From contig NZ_JANIPJ010000001.1 in NCBI RefSeq assembly GCF_024623455.1, forward strand, positions 310,001 to 374,000: DNA of 64,000 bases. Reading direction: 5' to 3'. The notes under the pieces are model-generated. The model ran no database searches and was not told the DNA's origin. It saw nothing but the letters and a program-made list of their open reading frames with translations. The position numbers and the translations under genes were made by a program. Position 1 is the stretch's first letter. Every line of letters starts with the position of its first letter. This stretch comes from Paenibacillus soyae. Its GTDB lineage: Bacteria; Bacillota; Bacilli; Paenibacillales; Paenibacillaceae. Shown here piece by piece: positions 51,478 to 60,411 of this stretch.

Positions 51478-53637
51478 ATGGAGAAAGCAAGACAACTCCT
51501 GAAGGAGATATACGGTTATGATTCTTTCCGGAAAGGACAGGAAGAGATAATAGCCGGCATAGTAGATGGACATGACACATTGGCGATACTCCCCACGGGC
51601 GGAGGCAAATCGATTTGTTATCAAATTCCGGCGCTTCTGCTTCCGGGAACGACCCTTGTCATTTCGCCGCTTATTTCGCTGATGAAAGACCAGGTCGACA
51701 GCTTGAGCCGGGTCGGCGTGCGAGCCGCGTTTCTGAACAGCTCCCTGAGCGCGGCCGAATACCGCGACGTGCTTCGAAGCGCGATGCAAGGAGAGTATAA
51801 GCTGCTCTACGTGGCGCCTGAGCGTCTGGACGCGCCTATGTTCCAATCGTTGTCGGAGCAGCTTCATATTCCGCTTATCGCCATCGACGAGGCCCACTGC
51901 GTATCGCAGTGGGGCCATGATTTCAGGCCGAGCTACCGGCAGCTGGCGGGCTGGATCGGGAGGATGTCGAACCGTCCGCTTGTGGCCGCGTTTACGGCGA
52001 CAGCGACCGAGGAAGTAGCGGACGATATTACGGCGATGCTGAAGCTGAACGATCCTCGCCGCTATGTCACGGGATTCGCAAGGCCGAATCTATCCCTCTC
52101 CGTTGTCAGCGGGGTGGATAAGAAACGGTTCCTTCAGCGGTTTCTGAAGGAGCGGGAGCAGCAGTCCGGCATCGTATACGCGGCGACGCGGAAGGAAGTG
52201 GAGGACGTATGCTCGAAGCTTCAGCAGCTCGGCGTCGAAGCCGGCAAATATCATGGCGGATTGTCCGACAGCGAACGAGCGGAAACGCAGGAACGGTTCC
52301 GGTTCGACCAAATCCGCGTAATGGTGGCTACTAACGCTTTCGGCATGGGGATTGACAAGCCGAATGTCCGGTTCGTCCTGCATTGGCAGATGCCGGGCGA
52401 TCTCGAATCGTATTACCAGGAGGCGGGAAGAGCCGGGCGCGACGGGGAGGAGAGCGACTGCGTTCTTCTATTCGAGCCGGCGGACATGCAGGTGCAGCGA
52501 TTTTTGATCGAGCAGGGCGCTGGAGATGCCGATCGGAAGTCGATTCAGATGTCCAAGCTTCATATGATGATGAATTACAGCCGGACGCAGCGGTGCCTGC
52601 AGCAGTTTATTGTTGATTATTTCGGCGAATCAGACGTCCCGGCATGCGGCAAATGCAGCAGCTGCCTGGACAAAAGCGAATCCGTCGACCGCACGCAAGA
52701 CGCCAAAATGGCGCTGTCCTGCGTAGGTCGGATGAAAGGACGGTTCGGCGTCACGATGGTGGCGAAGGTATTGAAGGGTTCAAGAGATAAACGGCTGCTC
52801 GAATTCGGTTTGGACCGGTTGTCCACGTATGGCTTAATGCGGAATCTGCCGGAGAAGGAAATTGCGGACTGGCTGTACTGGCTTGTGGCGGAAGGGTATA
52901 TGAGGCTTAGCGAAGGCCAGTACCCGACGGTTTCGCTTACGGCGAGCGCGCTGCCCGTGCTGGAAGGCAAGGAGATGATCTCGCAGCGGGTGAGAGCCGC
53001 CGTCAGACAAGCCGGCGGCGATTCGCCGGCCGCGTCTTCGCCGCTGTTCGAAGCTCTGAAGCAATGGCGCAGGGATGCCGCTTCCAAGGAAGGGGTGCCT
53101 CCGTTCATGATTTTCTTCGACGCGACGTTAAGAGACATCGCGAACGCGATGCCGACGTCTGTGGACGATCTTCTCGCCGTCAAAGGCATTGGCCTAGCCA
53201 AAGCGCAGAAATACGGCGAGCAAATAACGGCAATCGTAACGGAGCATGCCGGCGATCAGTCTCCAAGCGCCGAGCGTTCCTCCCGAACGCCGAGACCGGT
53301 TTCGACGTCTGCGGCGAGACCGGCTTCAGACTCGGAGCAGCCCAGCCATCTGCAGTCGCTCGAGCTGTTCAACCAAGGCATGGAGCCGGGCGAGATCGCG
53401 AAGGCAAGAGGCTTCGGCCAAGTGACGGTTGAAGGCCATATTATCCGCGGCGCGGGAGAAGGCCATCCTGTAGATTGGGAACGGATCATCCCGGACGGTC
53501 AGGAGGAGCTCATTATGGCCGCGATCGAGAAGGTCGGCGCGGAGAAGCTCCGTCCGATCAAGGACGAGCTTCCTCCGGAAGTGACATACTTTGCGATTCA
53601 CGGCGTTTTATGCAAACACGGGATTCGTAGCAGCTAA
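51478..53637 (+). CDS. recQ: RecQ ATP-dependent DNA helicase
   Basis: This is a 719-residue helicase. Motif I LPTGGGKSICYQ, motif II IDEAHCVSQWGHDFR, motif III TATATEEV, motif VI QEAGRAGRDG, a zinc site ending ACGKCSSC (RecQ-Ct), a winged helix, an HRDC domain (about 515-585, AVKGIGLAKAQKYG) and a C-terminal helix-turn-helix domain (about 620-719, LFNQGMEPGEIAKARGF). It unwinds branched DNA during repair and replication restart. GGAAGGAGG lies 12 nt before the start. Confidence 0.95.
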   Translation: MEKARQLLKEIYGYDSFRKGQEEIIAGIVDGHDTLAILPTGGGKSICYQIPALLLPGTTLVISPLISLMKDQVDSLSRVGVRAAFLNSSLSAAEYRDVLRSAMQGEYKLLYVAPERLDAPMFQSLSEQLHIPLIAIDEAHCVSQWGHDFRPSYRQLAGWIGRMSNRPLVAAFTATATEEVADDITAMLKLNDPRRYVTGFARPNLSLSVVSGVDKKRFLQRFLKEREQQSGIVYAATRKEVEDVCSKLQQLGVEAGKYHGGLSDSERAETQERFRFDQIRVMVATNAFGMGIDKPNVRFVLHWQMPGDLESYYQEAGRAGRDGEESDCVLLFEPADMQVQRFLIEQGAGDADRKSIQMSKLHMMMNYSRTQRCLQQFIVDYFGESDVPACGKCSSCLDKSESVDRTQDAKMALSCVGRMKGRFGVTMVAKVLKGSRDKRLLEFGLDRLSTYGLMRNLPEKEIADWLYWLVAEGYMRLSEGQYPTVSLTASALPVLEGKEMISQRVRAAVRQAGGDSPAASSPLFEALKQWRRDAASKEGVPPFMIFFDATLRDIANAMPTSVDDLLAVKGIGLAKAQKYGEQITAIVTEHAGDQSPSAERSSRTPRPVSTSAARPASDSEQPSHLQSLELFNQGMEPGEIAKARGFGQVTVEGHIIRGAGEGHPVDWERIIPDGQEELIMAAIEKVGAEKLRPIKDELPPEVTYFAIHGVLCKHGIRSS

Positions 53638-53687
53638 CCCATCCGCGGAGGCATTCATTTTTCAACGCTTCGGCTCAATTAACGTAT

Positions 53688-53725
53688 ACCGCTTTGCCGG
53701 CATATACGGCAGGGCGGTTTGTTGC
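53688..53725 (+). terminator. Terminator after recQ
   Basis: Two-part stem ACCGC...GCGGT and GCCG/CGGC with a T-rich stretch after it (TTTGTTGCGTTTTTG). Confidence 0.6.
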
Positions 53726-53801
53726 GTTTTTGTTCATTTGAAAATAGCGAAGTTTCTGATAAACTACTGATTATAGGAAAAATGATACAGGAGGAATAGA
53801 A

Positions 53802-54227
53802 ATGTACGGAGCTATGATGTTATTACACGTGCTTGGCGCGGTGGGGATGGGGTTTTATATCGTTCTGCCCATTATGCTCGGAGGGGCTAGCAAGGCGGAT
53901 GGTTCTGGACAAGCCGGCCTCGCCAAAGGTTTATTGTCCGCTAACCGGATTGCGCAATATTTCCTCGTGCTGCAGCTTCTGACAGGGGGCTACTTAATGT
54001 CGCAAGGCGAATACGCCGTCATCTGGATGGTGATCGTAACGCTTCTGTTCTTGGCTATCGCAGCGCTCGGCGGCATCATGACCAAGCCGCTCAAGCAAGT
54101 CGTGAATTCGATCGAAGCGGGTCAAAGCGCGACTTCGTTCATCAACAAAGCCAAAGTGATGAGCATGATCATTCTTGTTCTATACGTGGCGATCATTTAT
54201 TTCATGGTCGATCCTATTTATAAATAA
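53802..54227 (+). CDS. Four-helix membrane protein, DUF2269-like
   Basis: This 141-residue protein has four hydrophobic segments, starting MMLLHVLGAVGMGFYIVLPIM, then LVLQLLTGGYLM, WMVIVTLLFLAIAALGGIM and MIILVLYVAIIYFMV. A conserved-looking His in the first helix is seen also in DUF2269-type membrane proteins. The function is unknown. AGGAGGAAT precedes the start. It is 25 nt ahead of the sugar kinase gene on the same strand. Confidence 0.65.
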   Translation: MYGAMMLLHVLGAVGMGFYIVLPIMLGGASKADGSGQAGLAKGLLSANRIAQYFLVLQLLTGGYLMSQGEYAVIWMVIVTLLFLAIAALGGIMTKPLKQVVNSIEAGQSATSFINKAKVMSMIILVLYVAIIYFMVDPIYK

Positions 54228-54252
54228 GAGAACGTATTAGGGGGACTAAGTT

Positions 54253-55209
54253 GTGCGAGACGTTTCACCTCAAATCATAACGTTCGGCGAATCCATGGCG
54301 CTCTTCATGCCGGAGGAGCATAAATCCATTGAACGGGCTTCCAAGCTGGAGCAAAGCTTCGGCGGGGCGGAGAGCAACGTGGCCATCGGTCTCGCGAGAC
54401 TCGGCTCGTCTGTCGGCTGGTTCGGCGCGCTTGGCGACGACCCGTTCGGCAAGCTCGTCTTGAAAACGCTTCGCGGAGAAGGCGTCGACGTCTCTCGCGC
54501 TAAGCTGAGCGTCGAAGCGCCTACGGGCATGATGTTCCGCGAGCATGTGGCGGGACGTCTCGCCGTCCATTATTTCCGCAAGGGCTCGGCAGCCAGCCGG
54601 ATGAAGCCCGAAGATCTCGATGAAGAGTACATAAGAGGGGCAAAGCTTCTTCATGTGACGGGCATAACTTGCGCGATCAGCGAGGAAGGCCGGAGAACGG
54701 TCCGCCGGGCGGTGGATATCGCGAAGGAAGCGGGCGTTCTGGTCAGCTTTGACCCGAATTTGAGGCTGAAGCTGTGGTCGATCGAGCAGGCCAGAGAAAC
54801 GCTTCTGCCTCTGGCGGCGGACGCGGACTATTTCCTGCCGGGCTGGGACGAGCTGAAGCTGCTCTATGAAAGGGATGATTACGCCGTGGTCAAGAGCCGC
54901 TTGAATGAGCTTAAAGCGATTACCGTCATCAAAGGAATGGGAGACGCTACCGTCGTTCTCGACAAGGATCAGGAGACATCGGTCCCATTCTACCCCGCGG
55001 AGCAAGTGGTGGATACCGTAGGAGCGGGCGACGGCTTCTGCGCAGGCTTCCTGGCTGGCATCATGAAAGGCATGTCGCCTGAGGAAGCGGTGCGACTTGC
55101 CAGCATTAACGGCTCGCTTGTCGTGCAGATGCGCGGCGATTGGGAGGCGCTGCCGGAGTGGGAAGTCGTGGAGCAGCGGATGTCGGCCAAAGCGTGGGTG
55201 GAACGCTAA
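54253..55209 (+). CDS. PfkB-family sugar kinase (KDG-kinase-like)
   Basis: This is a 318-residue ribokinase-superfamily enzyme. The N-terminal ITFGESMALF and the glycine-rich FGGAESNVAIGLARLG are followed by VSFDPNLRLKLW and the C-terminal signature DTVGAGDGFCAGFLAG with the catalytic Asp. The closest recognised group is 2-keto-3-deoxygluconate kinase, but other sugars cannot be excluded. GTG start at 54253. Its stop overlaps the DeoR regulator start (TAATG), so the two are expressed together. Confidence 0.82.
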   Translation: MRDVSPQIITFGESMALFMPEEHKSIERASKLEQSFGGAESNVAIGLARLGSSVGWFGALGDDPFGKLVLKTLRGEGVDVSRAKLSVEAPTGMMFREHVAGRLAVHYFRKGSAASRMKPEDLDEEYIRGAKLLHVTGITCAISEEGRRTVRRAVDIAKEAGVLVSFDPNLRLKLWSIEQARETLLPLAADADYFLPGWDELKLLYERDDYAVVKSRLNELKAITVIKGMGDATVVLDKDQETSVPFYPAEQVVDTVGAGDGFCAGFLAGIMKGMSPEEAVRLASINGSLVVQMRGDWEALPEWEVVEQRMSAKAWVER

Positions 55210-55994
55210 TGATGATGGATGGGAGCGGATCCAAGGGCCAGCGCAGACGCGAAGCGATTCTCCAGCTGCTGAAGCAGCAAGGGCGCATTACGATAACCGA
55301 AATGGTAGAACGATTCGGCTGCTCGGAGGCGACGGCGCGTCGGGATTTGGAGCAAATGGAGGGTACGTATCCGGTCATCCGCACGATAGGCGGCGCCATG
55401 TACGACGGCATGAGCACGATGCGAGAGCTGCACTTCGCCGAGAAGGAAGGGCTGTCGATCCTGGAGAAGGAGAAGATCGCCCAGCTAGCGTCGACGTTGA
55501 TCGTAGAGGGCGACGTCATCGGATTATCGGGCGGTACGACCAATTTCCTGCTCGCTAAGCTGCTGAAGTCGCGCAAAGGCATTACGGTGGTGACGAACGC
55601 CGTGAATATCGCCATGGAGCTGGCGGGCAGCCCGATCCAAGTCGTCGTAACCGGCGGCATTATGCGCCATAACAGCTTCGAGCTGTGCGGTCCGCTCGGC
55701 GAAGGAATGGTGGCTCAGCTCCATATCGGCAAGATGTTCATCGGCGTCGACGGAATATCGGCCTCAGGAGGCATCTCCAGCTATTCCGAGCAGGAGGCCC
55801 AGATCGCCAAAGCGCTTATCAAGCGCTCGCAAGAGACGTATGCCGTATTCGATCACACGAAGACGAACAGAACGTCGTTATTCTCGGTGGCTTCGCTGTC
55901 CGAGCTTAAGGCCGTCATTACGGACTCCGAGCTTGATGGCGAGCTGGGGGACCAATTGCAGCGTGAGCAAGTTGCCGTGTATGTAACGGACTAG
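55209..55994 (+). CDS. DeoR-family regulator
   Basis: This 261-residue repressor has an N-terminal HTH (residues 10-65, LLKQQGRITITEMVERFGCSEATARRDLEQME), then the DeoR sensor domain resembling sugar-phosphate isomerases (IGLSGGTTNFLLAKLL, VTNAVNIAMEL, FIGVDGISASGGISSY). It probably senses a phosphorylated sugar made by the kinase it overlaps, and might also act on the convergent nagBA. Three ATG codons follow one another (55209, 55212 and, with the next codon, 55215); the first is used because of the TAATG overlap. Confidence 0.85.
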   Translation: MMMDGSGSKGQRRREAILQLLKQQGRITITEMVERFGCSEATARRDLEQMEGTYPVIRTIGGAMYDGMSTMRELHFAEKEGLSILEKEKIAQLASTLIVEGDVIGLSGGTTNFLLAKLLKSRKGITVVTNAVNIAMELAGSPIQVVVTGGIMRHNSFELCGPLGEGMVAQLHIGKMFIGVDGISASGGISSYSEQEAQIAKALIKRSQETYAVFDHTKTNRTSLFSVASLSELKAVITDSELDGELGDQLQREQVAVYVTD

Positions 55995-56024
55995 ATGAAG
56001 CTAACTTGGAAAATAAAGATTGAC

Positions 56025-56061
56025 GCCGGTCAGGAGAACGTTCCTGGCCGGCTTTTTTTTT
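56025..56061 (+). terminator. Terminator after the DeoR gene
   Basis: GCCGGTCAGGA / TCCTGGCCGGC stem with a run of ten T residues. Confidence 0.9.
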
Positions 56062-56067
56062 CCTGTA

Positions 56068-56115
56068 GAAAGGGCAGTCCCAGAGGTCGAAATCGACATG
56101 GAACTGCCCTTTCTA
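56068..56115 (-). terminator. Hairpin after nagA
   Basis: Twelve-base perfect stem AGAAAGGGCAGT / ACTGCCCTTTCT between the convergent deoR-type gene and nagA. T-run is poor, so it may work as a 3' end stabiliser or bidirectional terminator. Confidence 0.6.
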
Positions 56116-56124
56116 ATCTAAATC

Positions 56125-57306
56125 TTAAGAATCACGGTTGCTATAAACGGAGCGTCCGGCAACCCAAGTCCGTTCGACGTTCAGGTCGGCATCCGTTAAG
56201 ACGAGGTCCGCCGCCTTGCCGGCGGCAATGGATCCGGTATGGCCGAACAGGCCAAGCTCTCTCGCCGGATTGCCGCTTGCCATACGGCTGACGTCGACGA
56301 TGCTCAGCTTCGTTGCCGATAGGAGATAACGTACTGCGCGAATCATGGTCAGGCTGCTGCCTGCCAGCGCATTGCCCTCGCGAAGCCGCGCCGTGCCGTT
56401 CTTCACGACGACGGCGAGGCCGCCGAGCTCGTACGCGCCGTCCGGCATTCCTGCCGCTTCGATGGCGTCCGTCACGATGACGACTTTGTCCAGCGGCTTG
56501 GCGGCAAGGAGCAGAGCAATTGCCGCGGGGTGCACGTGCTCGCCGTCCGCGATAATCTCCGCGTAGATTCGGTCGTCGGTCAATACGGCGCCGAGCGTGC
56601 CGGGCTCGCGGTGATGCAAGCCGCGCATGGCGTTATACGTATGAACGGCATGCGTAAGGCCGGCGTCCGCCGCTTTCTTCATATCTTCGTAGTAAGCATC
56701 CGTATGTCCGGCCGCGGCAACGATGCCGTTCTCCGCCATCCATTCGATCGCTTCGATGGAGCCGGGTCTCTCGGGTGCCATTGTCAGAAGTTTAATAAGT
56801 CCGGGATAACGTTCGGTCCATGCCTTCAACCAGTCCAGCTGCGGGTCGCGGATGTAGGCCGGATTTTGGGCGCCTGGCCATTTCTCGCTAATAAACGGAC
56901 CTTCCAGATGCACGCCGAGCAGCGTTGCGTAAGGCATGCCGTCTTGCTGATAGGAAGTGACGGCGTCAAGCACGGCTTCGATCGCTTCCCTGGAAGCCGT
57001 CATCGTCGTAGCCAGCATGCCGGTCGTGCCTTGGGACGCGTGAAAGCCCGTGATCCGGTCGAAGCTTTCATGGTTCGCATACATAAAGTCCCCGCCGAAG
57101 CCGCCGTGGACATGAAGATCGATGAAGCCCGGCAGCAGCCAGCCCCCGTTGCCGTCGATGCTTCCAGAAGGGGCCGCCTGATCCAGGCCCGCTTCCGCGA
57201 TGCTCTCGATGCGTCCGTCCACAACGCTCACGCTTCCTCTGACAACCCGGTCCTCCAAAACGATATGAACATTATGAACGGTCCATGTCGAAGCTTTCTC
57301 CATCAT
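56125..57306 (-). CDS. nagA: N-acetylglucosamine-6-phosphate deacetylase
   Basis: This is a 393-residue amidohydrolase giving glucosamine-6-phosphate and acetate. Metal and active-site motifs: FIDLHVHGGFGGDFM, GVHLEGPFI, AAGHTDA, HTYNAMRGLHHREPG and IVTDAIEAAGMPDG. Start at the first of two ATGs (57306), directly after the nagB stop (TAG-ATG-ATG). Its product is the substrate of NagB, so the pair forms a complete amino-sugar catabolic step. Confidence 0.95.
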   Translation of the reverse strand: MMEKASTWTVHNVHIVLEDRVVRGSVSVVDGRIESIAEAGLDQAAPSGSIDGNGGWLLPGFIDLHVHGGFGGDFMYANHESFDRITGFHASQGTTGMLATTMTASREAIEAVLDAVTSYQQDGMPYATLLGVHLEGPFISEKWPGAQNPAYIRDPQLDWLKAWTERYPGLIKLLTMAPERPGSIEAIEWMAENGIVAAAGHTDAYYEDMKKAADAGLTHAVHTYNAMRGLHHREPGTLGAVLTDDRIYAEIIADGEHVHPAAIALLLAAKPLDKVVIVTDAIEAAGMPDGAYELGGLAVVVKNGTARLREGNALAGSSLTMIRAVRYLLSATKLSIVDVSRMASGNPARELGLFGHTGSIAAGKAADLVLTDADLNVERTWVAGRSVYSNRDS

Positions 57307-58032
57307 CTATTCCAGCATCCTTCCCGCTTCTCGATCAAGCAATACGATGACCCGCGGATGCGTCTGCAGCAGGGAAGCGGGCACCTGAGTCGTAATCGGA
57401 CCCGTCAACGCTTCCTTGACGATACGGGCTTTGTCGGAGCCTCGCACGACGAGCAGAATCGTATTGGCCTTCAATATGGAGCCCACGCCCATCGTGTACG
57501 CTTCCTTCGGCACTTCGTCCATAGACGCGAAGAAGCGGGCGTTCGCCTCCCGAGTCTCTTCCTTCAGCTTGACGACATGCGTGCCGGCCGACAGCTCCCC
57601 GTCGGGCTCGTTAAAGCCGATGTGGCCGTTATGCCCGAGACCGAGCAGTTGAATGTCCGCGGGATGCGCGTTCAGCAGGGCGTCGTAGCGCGTGCATTCT
57701 TCCTCCGGATTCTCCGCCATTCCGTTCGGCAGATGCGTCTGGCTCGAGGGAATGTCGATTCGGGAGAAGAGGTGACGGTTCATATAATAGGCATAGCTTT
57801 GATCGTTCTCCGGCGTCAGGCCGACGTACTCGTCGAGGTTATACGTCGTCGCGCCGCTGAAGCTCACTTTGTTATGATTGAAGTTCTCTACTATTTTGTC
57901 ATAAATGCCGATAGGTGTCGATCCCGTGGCCAGGCCCAGAACCGCGTTCGGTTTCTCGTTAAGCAGCTGCGTGAACAACTCCGCCGCGTAACTGTCAAGC
58001 TGTTCCGACGTCTCAAAAATTTTAATCTCCAT
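57307..58032 (-). CDS. nagB: Glucosamine-6-phosphate deaminase
   Basis: This 241-residue enzyme makes fructose-6-phosphate and ammonia. GLATGSTPIGIYD at the phosphate site, NLDEYVGL with the catalytic Asp, LLGLGHNGHIGFNEPD with the His, and the C-terminal LLQTHPRVIVLLD. The ATG at 58032 follows AGGAGGCAGCC; upstream in-frame starts lie in AT-rich non-coding sequence. The region 58033-58279, shared with the divergent fni gene, is AT-rich and holds no gene; no clear operator was identified. Confidence 0.95.
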   Translation of the reverse strand: MEIKIFETSEQLDSYAAELFTQLLNEKPNAVLGLATGSTPIGIYDKIVENFNHNKVSFSGATTYNLDEYVGLTPENDQSYAYYMNRHLFSRIDIPSSQTHLPNGMAENPEEECTRYDALLNAHPADIQLLGLGHNGHIGFNEPDGELSAGTHVVKLKEETREANARFFASMDEVPKEAYTMGVGSILKANTILLVVRGSDKARIVKEALTGPITTQVPASLLQTHPRVIVLLDREAGRMLE

Positions 58033-58279
58033 GGCTGCCTCCTGATTGTTCGGATTGCATAGCTTCTGATTTAAGTGTATATGAAAAAGGAATTTTGCAC
58101 AATGATTTTGATTGCTCATTTCAAATAAATGATCGAAAAAATCATAAATTTAGTTTGACATAAGCGGTGTTCTATAGGGCCCCATGTCCGCGATGGCGCG
58201 CATGAGCAATTTGAGGGAAATTATGTTATGCTTTGACCATACAAGAAACGGTCCGGATCCATTAATGGGAGGTAGCGCA

Positions 58280-59344
58280 TTGAGCCAGCAGCAAGAACTA
58301 GCGGGAGGAACCGCAAAGCGAAAAGGAGAGCATATCCGAATCTGTCTGGAAGAGGATGTGAACGGCAAGGACGTGTATACCGGATTCGAGCAATACCGAT
58401 TCATCCATAACGCTCTTCCGGAATTGTCGTTCCAGGATATACAGCTTACTACCGAGTGGCTGGGACGGCCCGTCCGGACTCCGCTCCTCGTCAGTTCCAT
58501 GACGGGAGGAACGGATGAAGCGGGAGCGATCAACAAGAGATTGGCTGTCGCGGCGGAGGAGCGGGGGTGGACCTTGGGACTCGGCTCGATGCGCGCCGCA
58601 ATCGAACAGGAGGAGCTTGCGGCGACCTTCCGCATTAGGAAGGAAGCGCCGACGATTCCCGTTATCGCCAATATCGGCGCGGTGCAGCTGAATTACGGCT
58701 TCGGCGCGGAGTCGTGCCGGAGGGCGATGGAGCTCGCGGAAGCGGATGCGCTTGTTCTTCATTTGAACGCGATGCAGGAAGTATTCCAGCCTGAAGGGGA
58801 TACGAATTTCTCGGGTCTGCTGTCGCGTATCGAAGCGGTATGCGCGAGTCTGCCGGTACCCGTTGGGGTGAAGGAGGTCGGCTGGGGCATCGATGGCGAA
58901 ACTGCGGCCAAGCTTAGCGAAGCGGGAGTCGCTTTCATTGACGCCGCCGGAGCAGGTGGGACATCCTGGAGCCAAGTAGAGAAATTCCGCGTCCAAGACG
59001 CGATTAGACGGGAAGCGGCGGAGGCGTTCGCGGACTGGGGAATACCGACAGCGGACAGCATCGTTGACATCAGAGACCGGCTGCCCGGCGTATCTCTGAT
59101 CGCTAGCGGAGGTCTGCGGAGCGGCGTCGATGCCGCGAAGGCTATAGCCTTGGGCGCCGGGCTCGCGGGCTTCGGACGAATCTTGCTGCCGCGGGCGGCA
59201 GGGCAGGACATGGATTTATCCGTAGAACGGTTGCTTGGGCAATTCGAGCGCATAGAATTCGAGCTTCGCGCCGCGATGTTCGGAATCGGCGCTGCGACCA
59301 TCGACAAGCTGCGGGGTACCAACCGACTGGTTAGAAAGCAATAA
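58280..59344 (+). CDS. fni: Type 2 isopentenyl-diphosphate delta-isomerase
   Basis: This 354-residue FMN-dependent enzyme interconverts IPP and DMAPP. KRKGEHIRICLEEDV at the N-terminus, LLVSSMTGGT and GLGSMRAA for FMN and substrate, ANIGAVQLN, HLNAMQE, KEVGWGI with the FMN lysine, DAAGAGGTSW and ASGGLRSGVDAAKA are all type 2 signatures. TTG 58280 is taken as start because GGGAGG precedes it by 7 nt; the upstream frame lacks a site. The alternative would add 32 residues. Confidence 0.93.
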   Translation: MSQQQELAGGTAKRKGEHIRICLEEDVNGKDVYTGFEQYRFIHNALPELSFQDIQLTTEWLGRPVRTPLLVSSMTGGTDEAGAINKRLAVAAEERGWTLGLGSMRAAIEQEELAATFRIRKEAPTIPVIANIGAVQLNYGFGAESCRRAMELAEADALVLHLNAMQEVFQPEGDTNFSGLLSRIEAVCASLPVPVGVKEVGWGIDGETAAKLSEAGVAFIDAAGAGGTSWSQVEKFRVQDAIRREAAEAFADWGIPTADSIVDIRDRLPGVSLIASGGLRSGVDAAKAIALGAGLAGFGRILLPRAAGQDMDLSVERLLGQFERIEFELRAAMFGIGAATIDKLRGTNRLVRKQ

Positions 59345-59394
59345 TCCATCTCATGAATATGCTGAGAAAGGATTATGACGGGGAAGGCGATAGC

Positions 59395-60411
59395 ATGAAC
59401 GAAACGATAGTGGAATTAACGAACGGCTGGGTGCAGGTGAAGGTACCTCTCCCGTTTTCGCTGAAATGGGTGAACAGCTATCTCGTGCCGGAGGAAGAAG
59501 GCTATACGCTGATCGACCCGGGCCTTGGCACCGAGGAGGCGAAGACGCTGTGGGAAGGCGTGCTCGAATGGAAGGGTCTGGATTGGTCGGATATCCGGCG
59601 CGTCGTCCTCACGCATCAGCATCCCGATCATTACGGCCTGGCCGGATATGTGCAGGAGATGAGCGGCGCTTCCGTATGGATGACGAAGCGCTCGCATGAT
59701 TATGCGCTCCGCCTCTGGGGCGAAGATAGCCGCTTTCCCGATGATTTGCGCGCGCTTTATATGGCGCATGGCATGCCGGAAGAGGTGATGGACGCCATCG
59801 CGGACAATTTGGACGGGTTTGTTGCCCTCGTGTCGCCGCAGCCGGTCGTCCAGTATATGGAGCCTGGAGAGACGATTATGCTCGGCGACCGCCGCTGGGA
59901 GCTGATCGACGCGCCCGGCCATGCATACGGAGCGGTATGTTTCTATCAACCGGCTATGAAATGGATGGTCTGTGGGGATCAAGTGCTGCCGCATATAACG
60001 CCGAACGTCAGCGCCATTCCGGACGAGGAGCGCGATCCGCTGGCGGATTTCCTTCGCAGCTTGGAGCAGCTGAAGGCGTACGACGTCGAGTTTGCGCTGC
60101 CCGGACACCGGGACCCTTTCGCCGATTTCCGGGGGCGGATTGTGGAGCTGCAAAGCCATCATGCCAGAAGACTGAACGCGATGGCGGGCCAACTGGCGGA
60201 AGAGCCCCAAACCGCCTTCTCGCTCTGCGAGAAGCTGTTCGGGGCAAGGCTGAGGGAGAATCCGCATAATCTCAGATTCGCGATGTCAGAGACGCTCGCC
60301 CACCTCTACCATCTGGAGCTGAAAGGGATTATCGACTCTTCCAAGACGGAGCAAGGCGTATATGAATTCGCCGCGGTGAAGGTCACTTGTCCCGAAATTC
60401 CTGCGGAGTGA
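59395..60411 (+). CDS. MBL-fold hydrolase
   Basis: This is a 338-residue metallo-beta-lactamase-fold protein. The metal motif THQHPDHYG (HxHxDH), DAPGHAYGA and LPGHRDPF supply the usual ligands. A helical C-terminal part (about 250-338) follows, as in proteins that act on thioesters or nucleotides. The substrate is unknown. GGGGAAGG precedes the start. Its last 29 nt overlap the end of the convergent response-regulator gene. Confidence 0.85.
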   Translation: MNETIVELTNGWVQVKVPLPFSLKWVNSYLVPEEEGYTLIDPGLGTEEAKTLWEGVLEWKGLDWSDIRRVVLTHQHPDHYGLAGYVQEMSGASVWMTKRSHDYALRLWGEDSRFPDDLRALYMAHGMPEEVMDAIADNLDGFVALVSPQPVVQYMEPGETIMLGDRRWELIDAPGHAYGAVCFYQPAMKWMVCGDQVLPHITPNVSAIPDEERDPLADFLRSLEQLKAYDVEFALPGHRDPFADFRGRIVELQSHHARRLNAMAGQLAEEPQTAFSLCEKLFGARLRENPHNLRFAMSETLAHLYHLELKGIIDSSKTEQGVYEFAAVKVTCPEIPAE

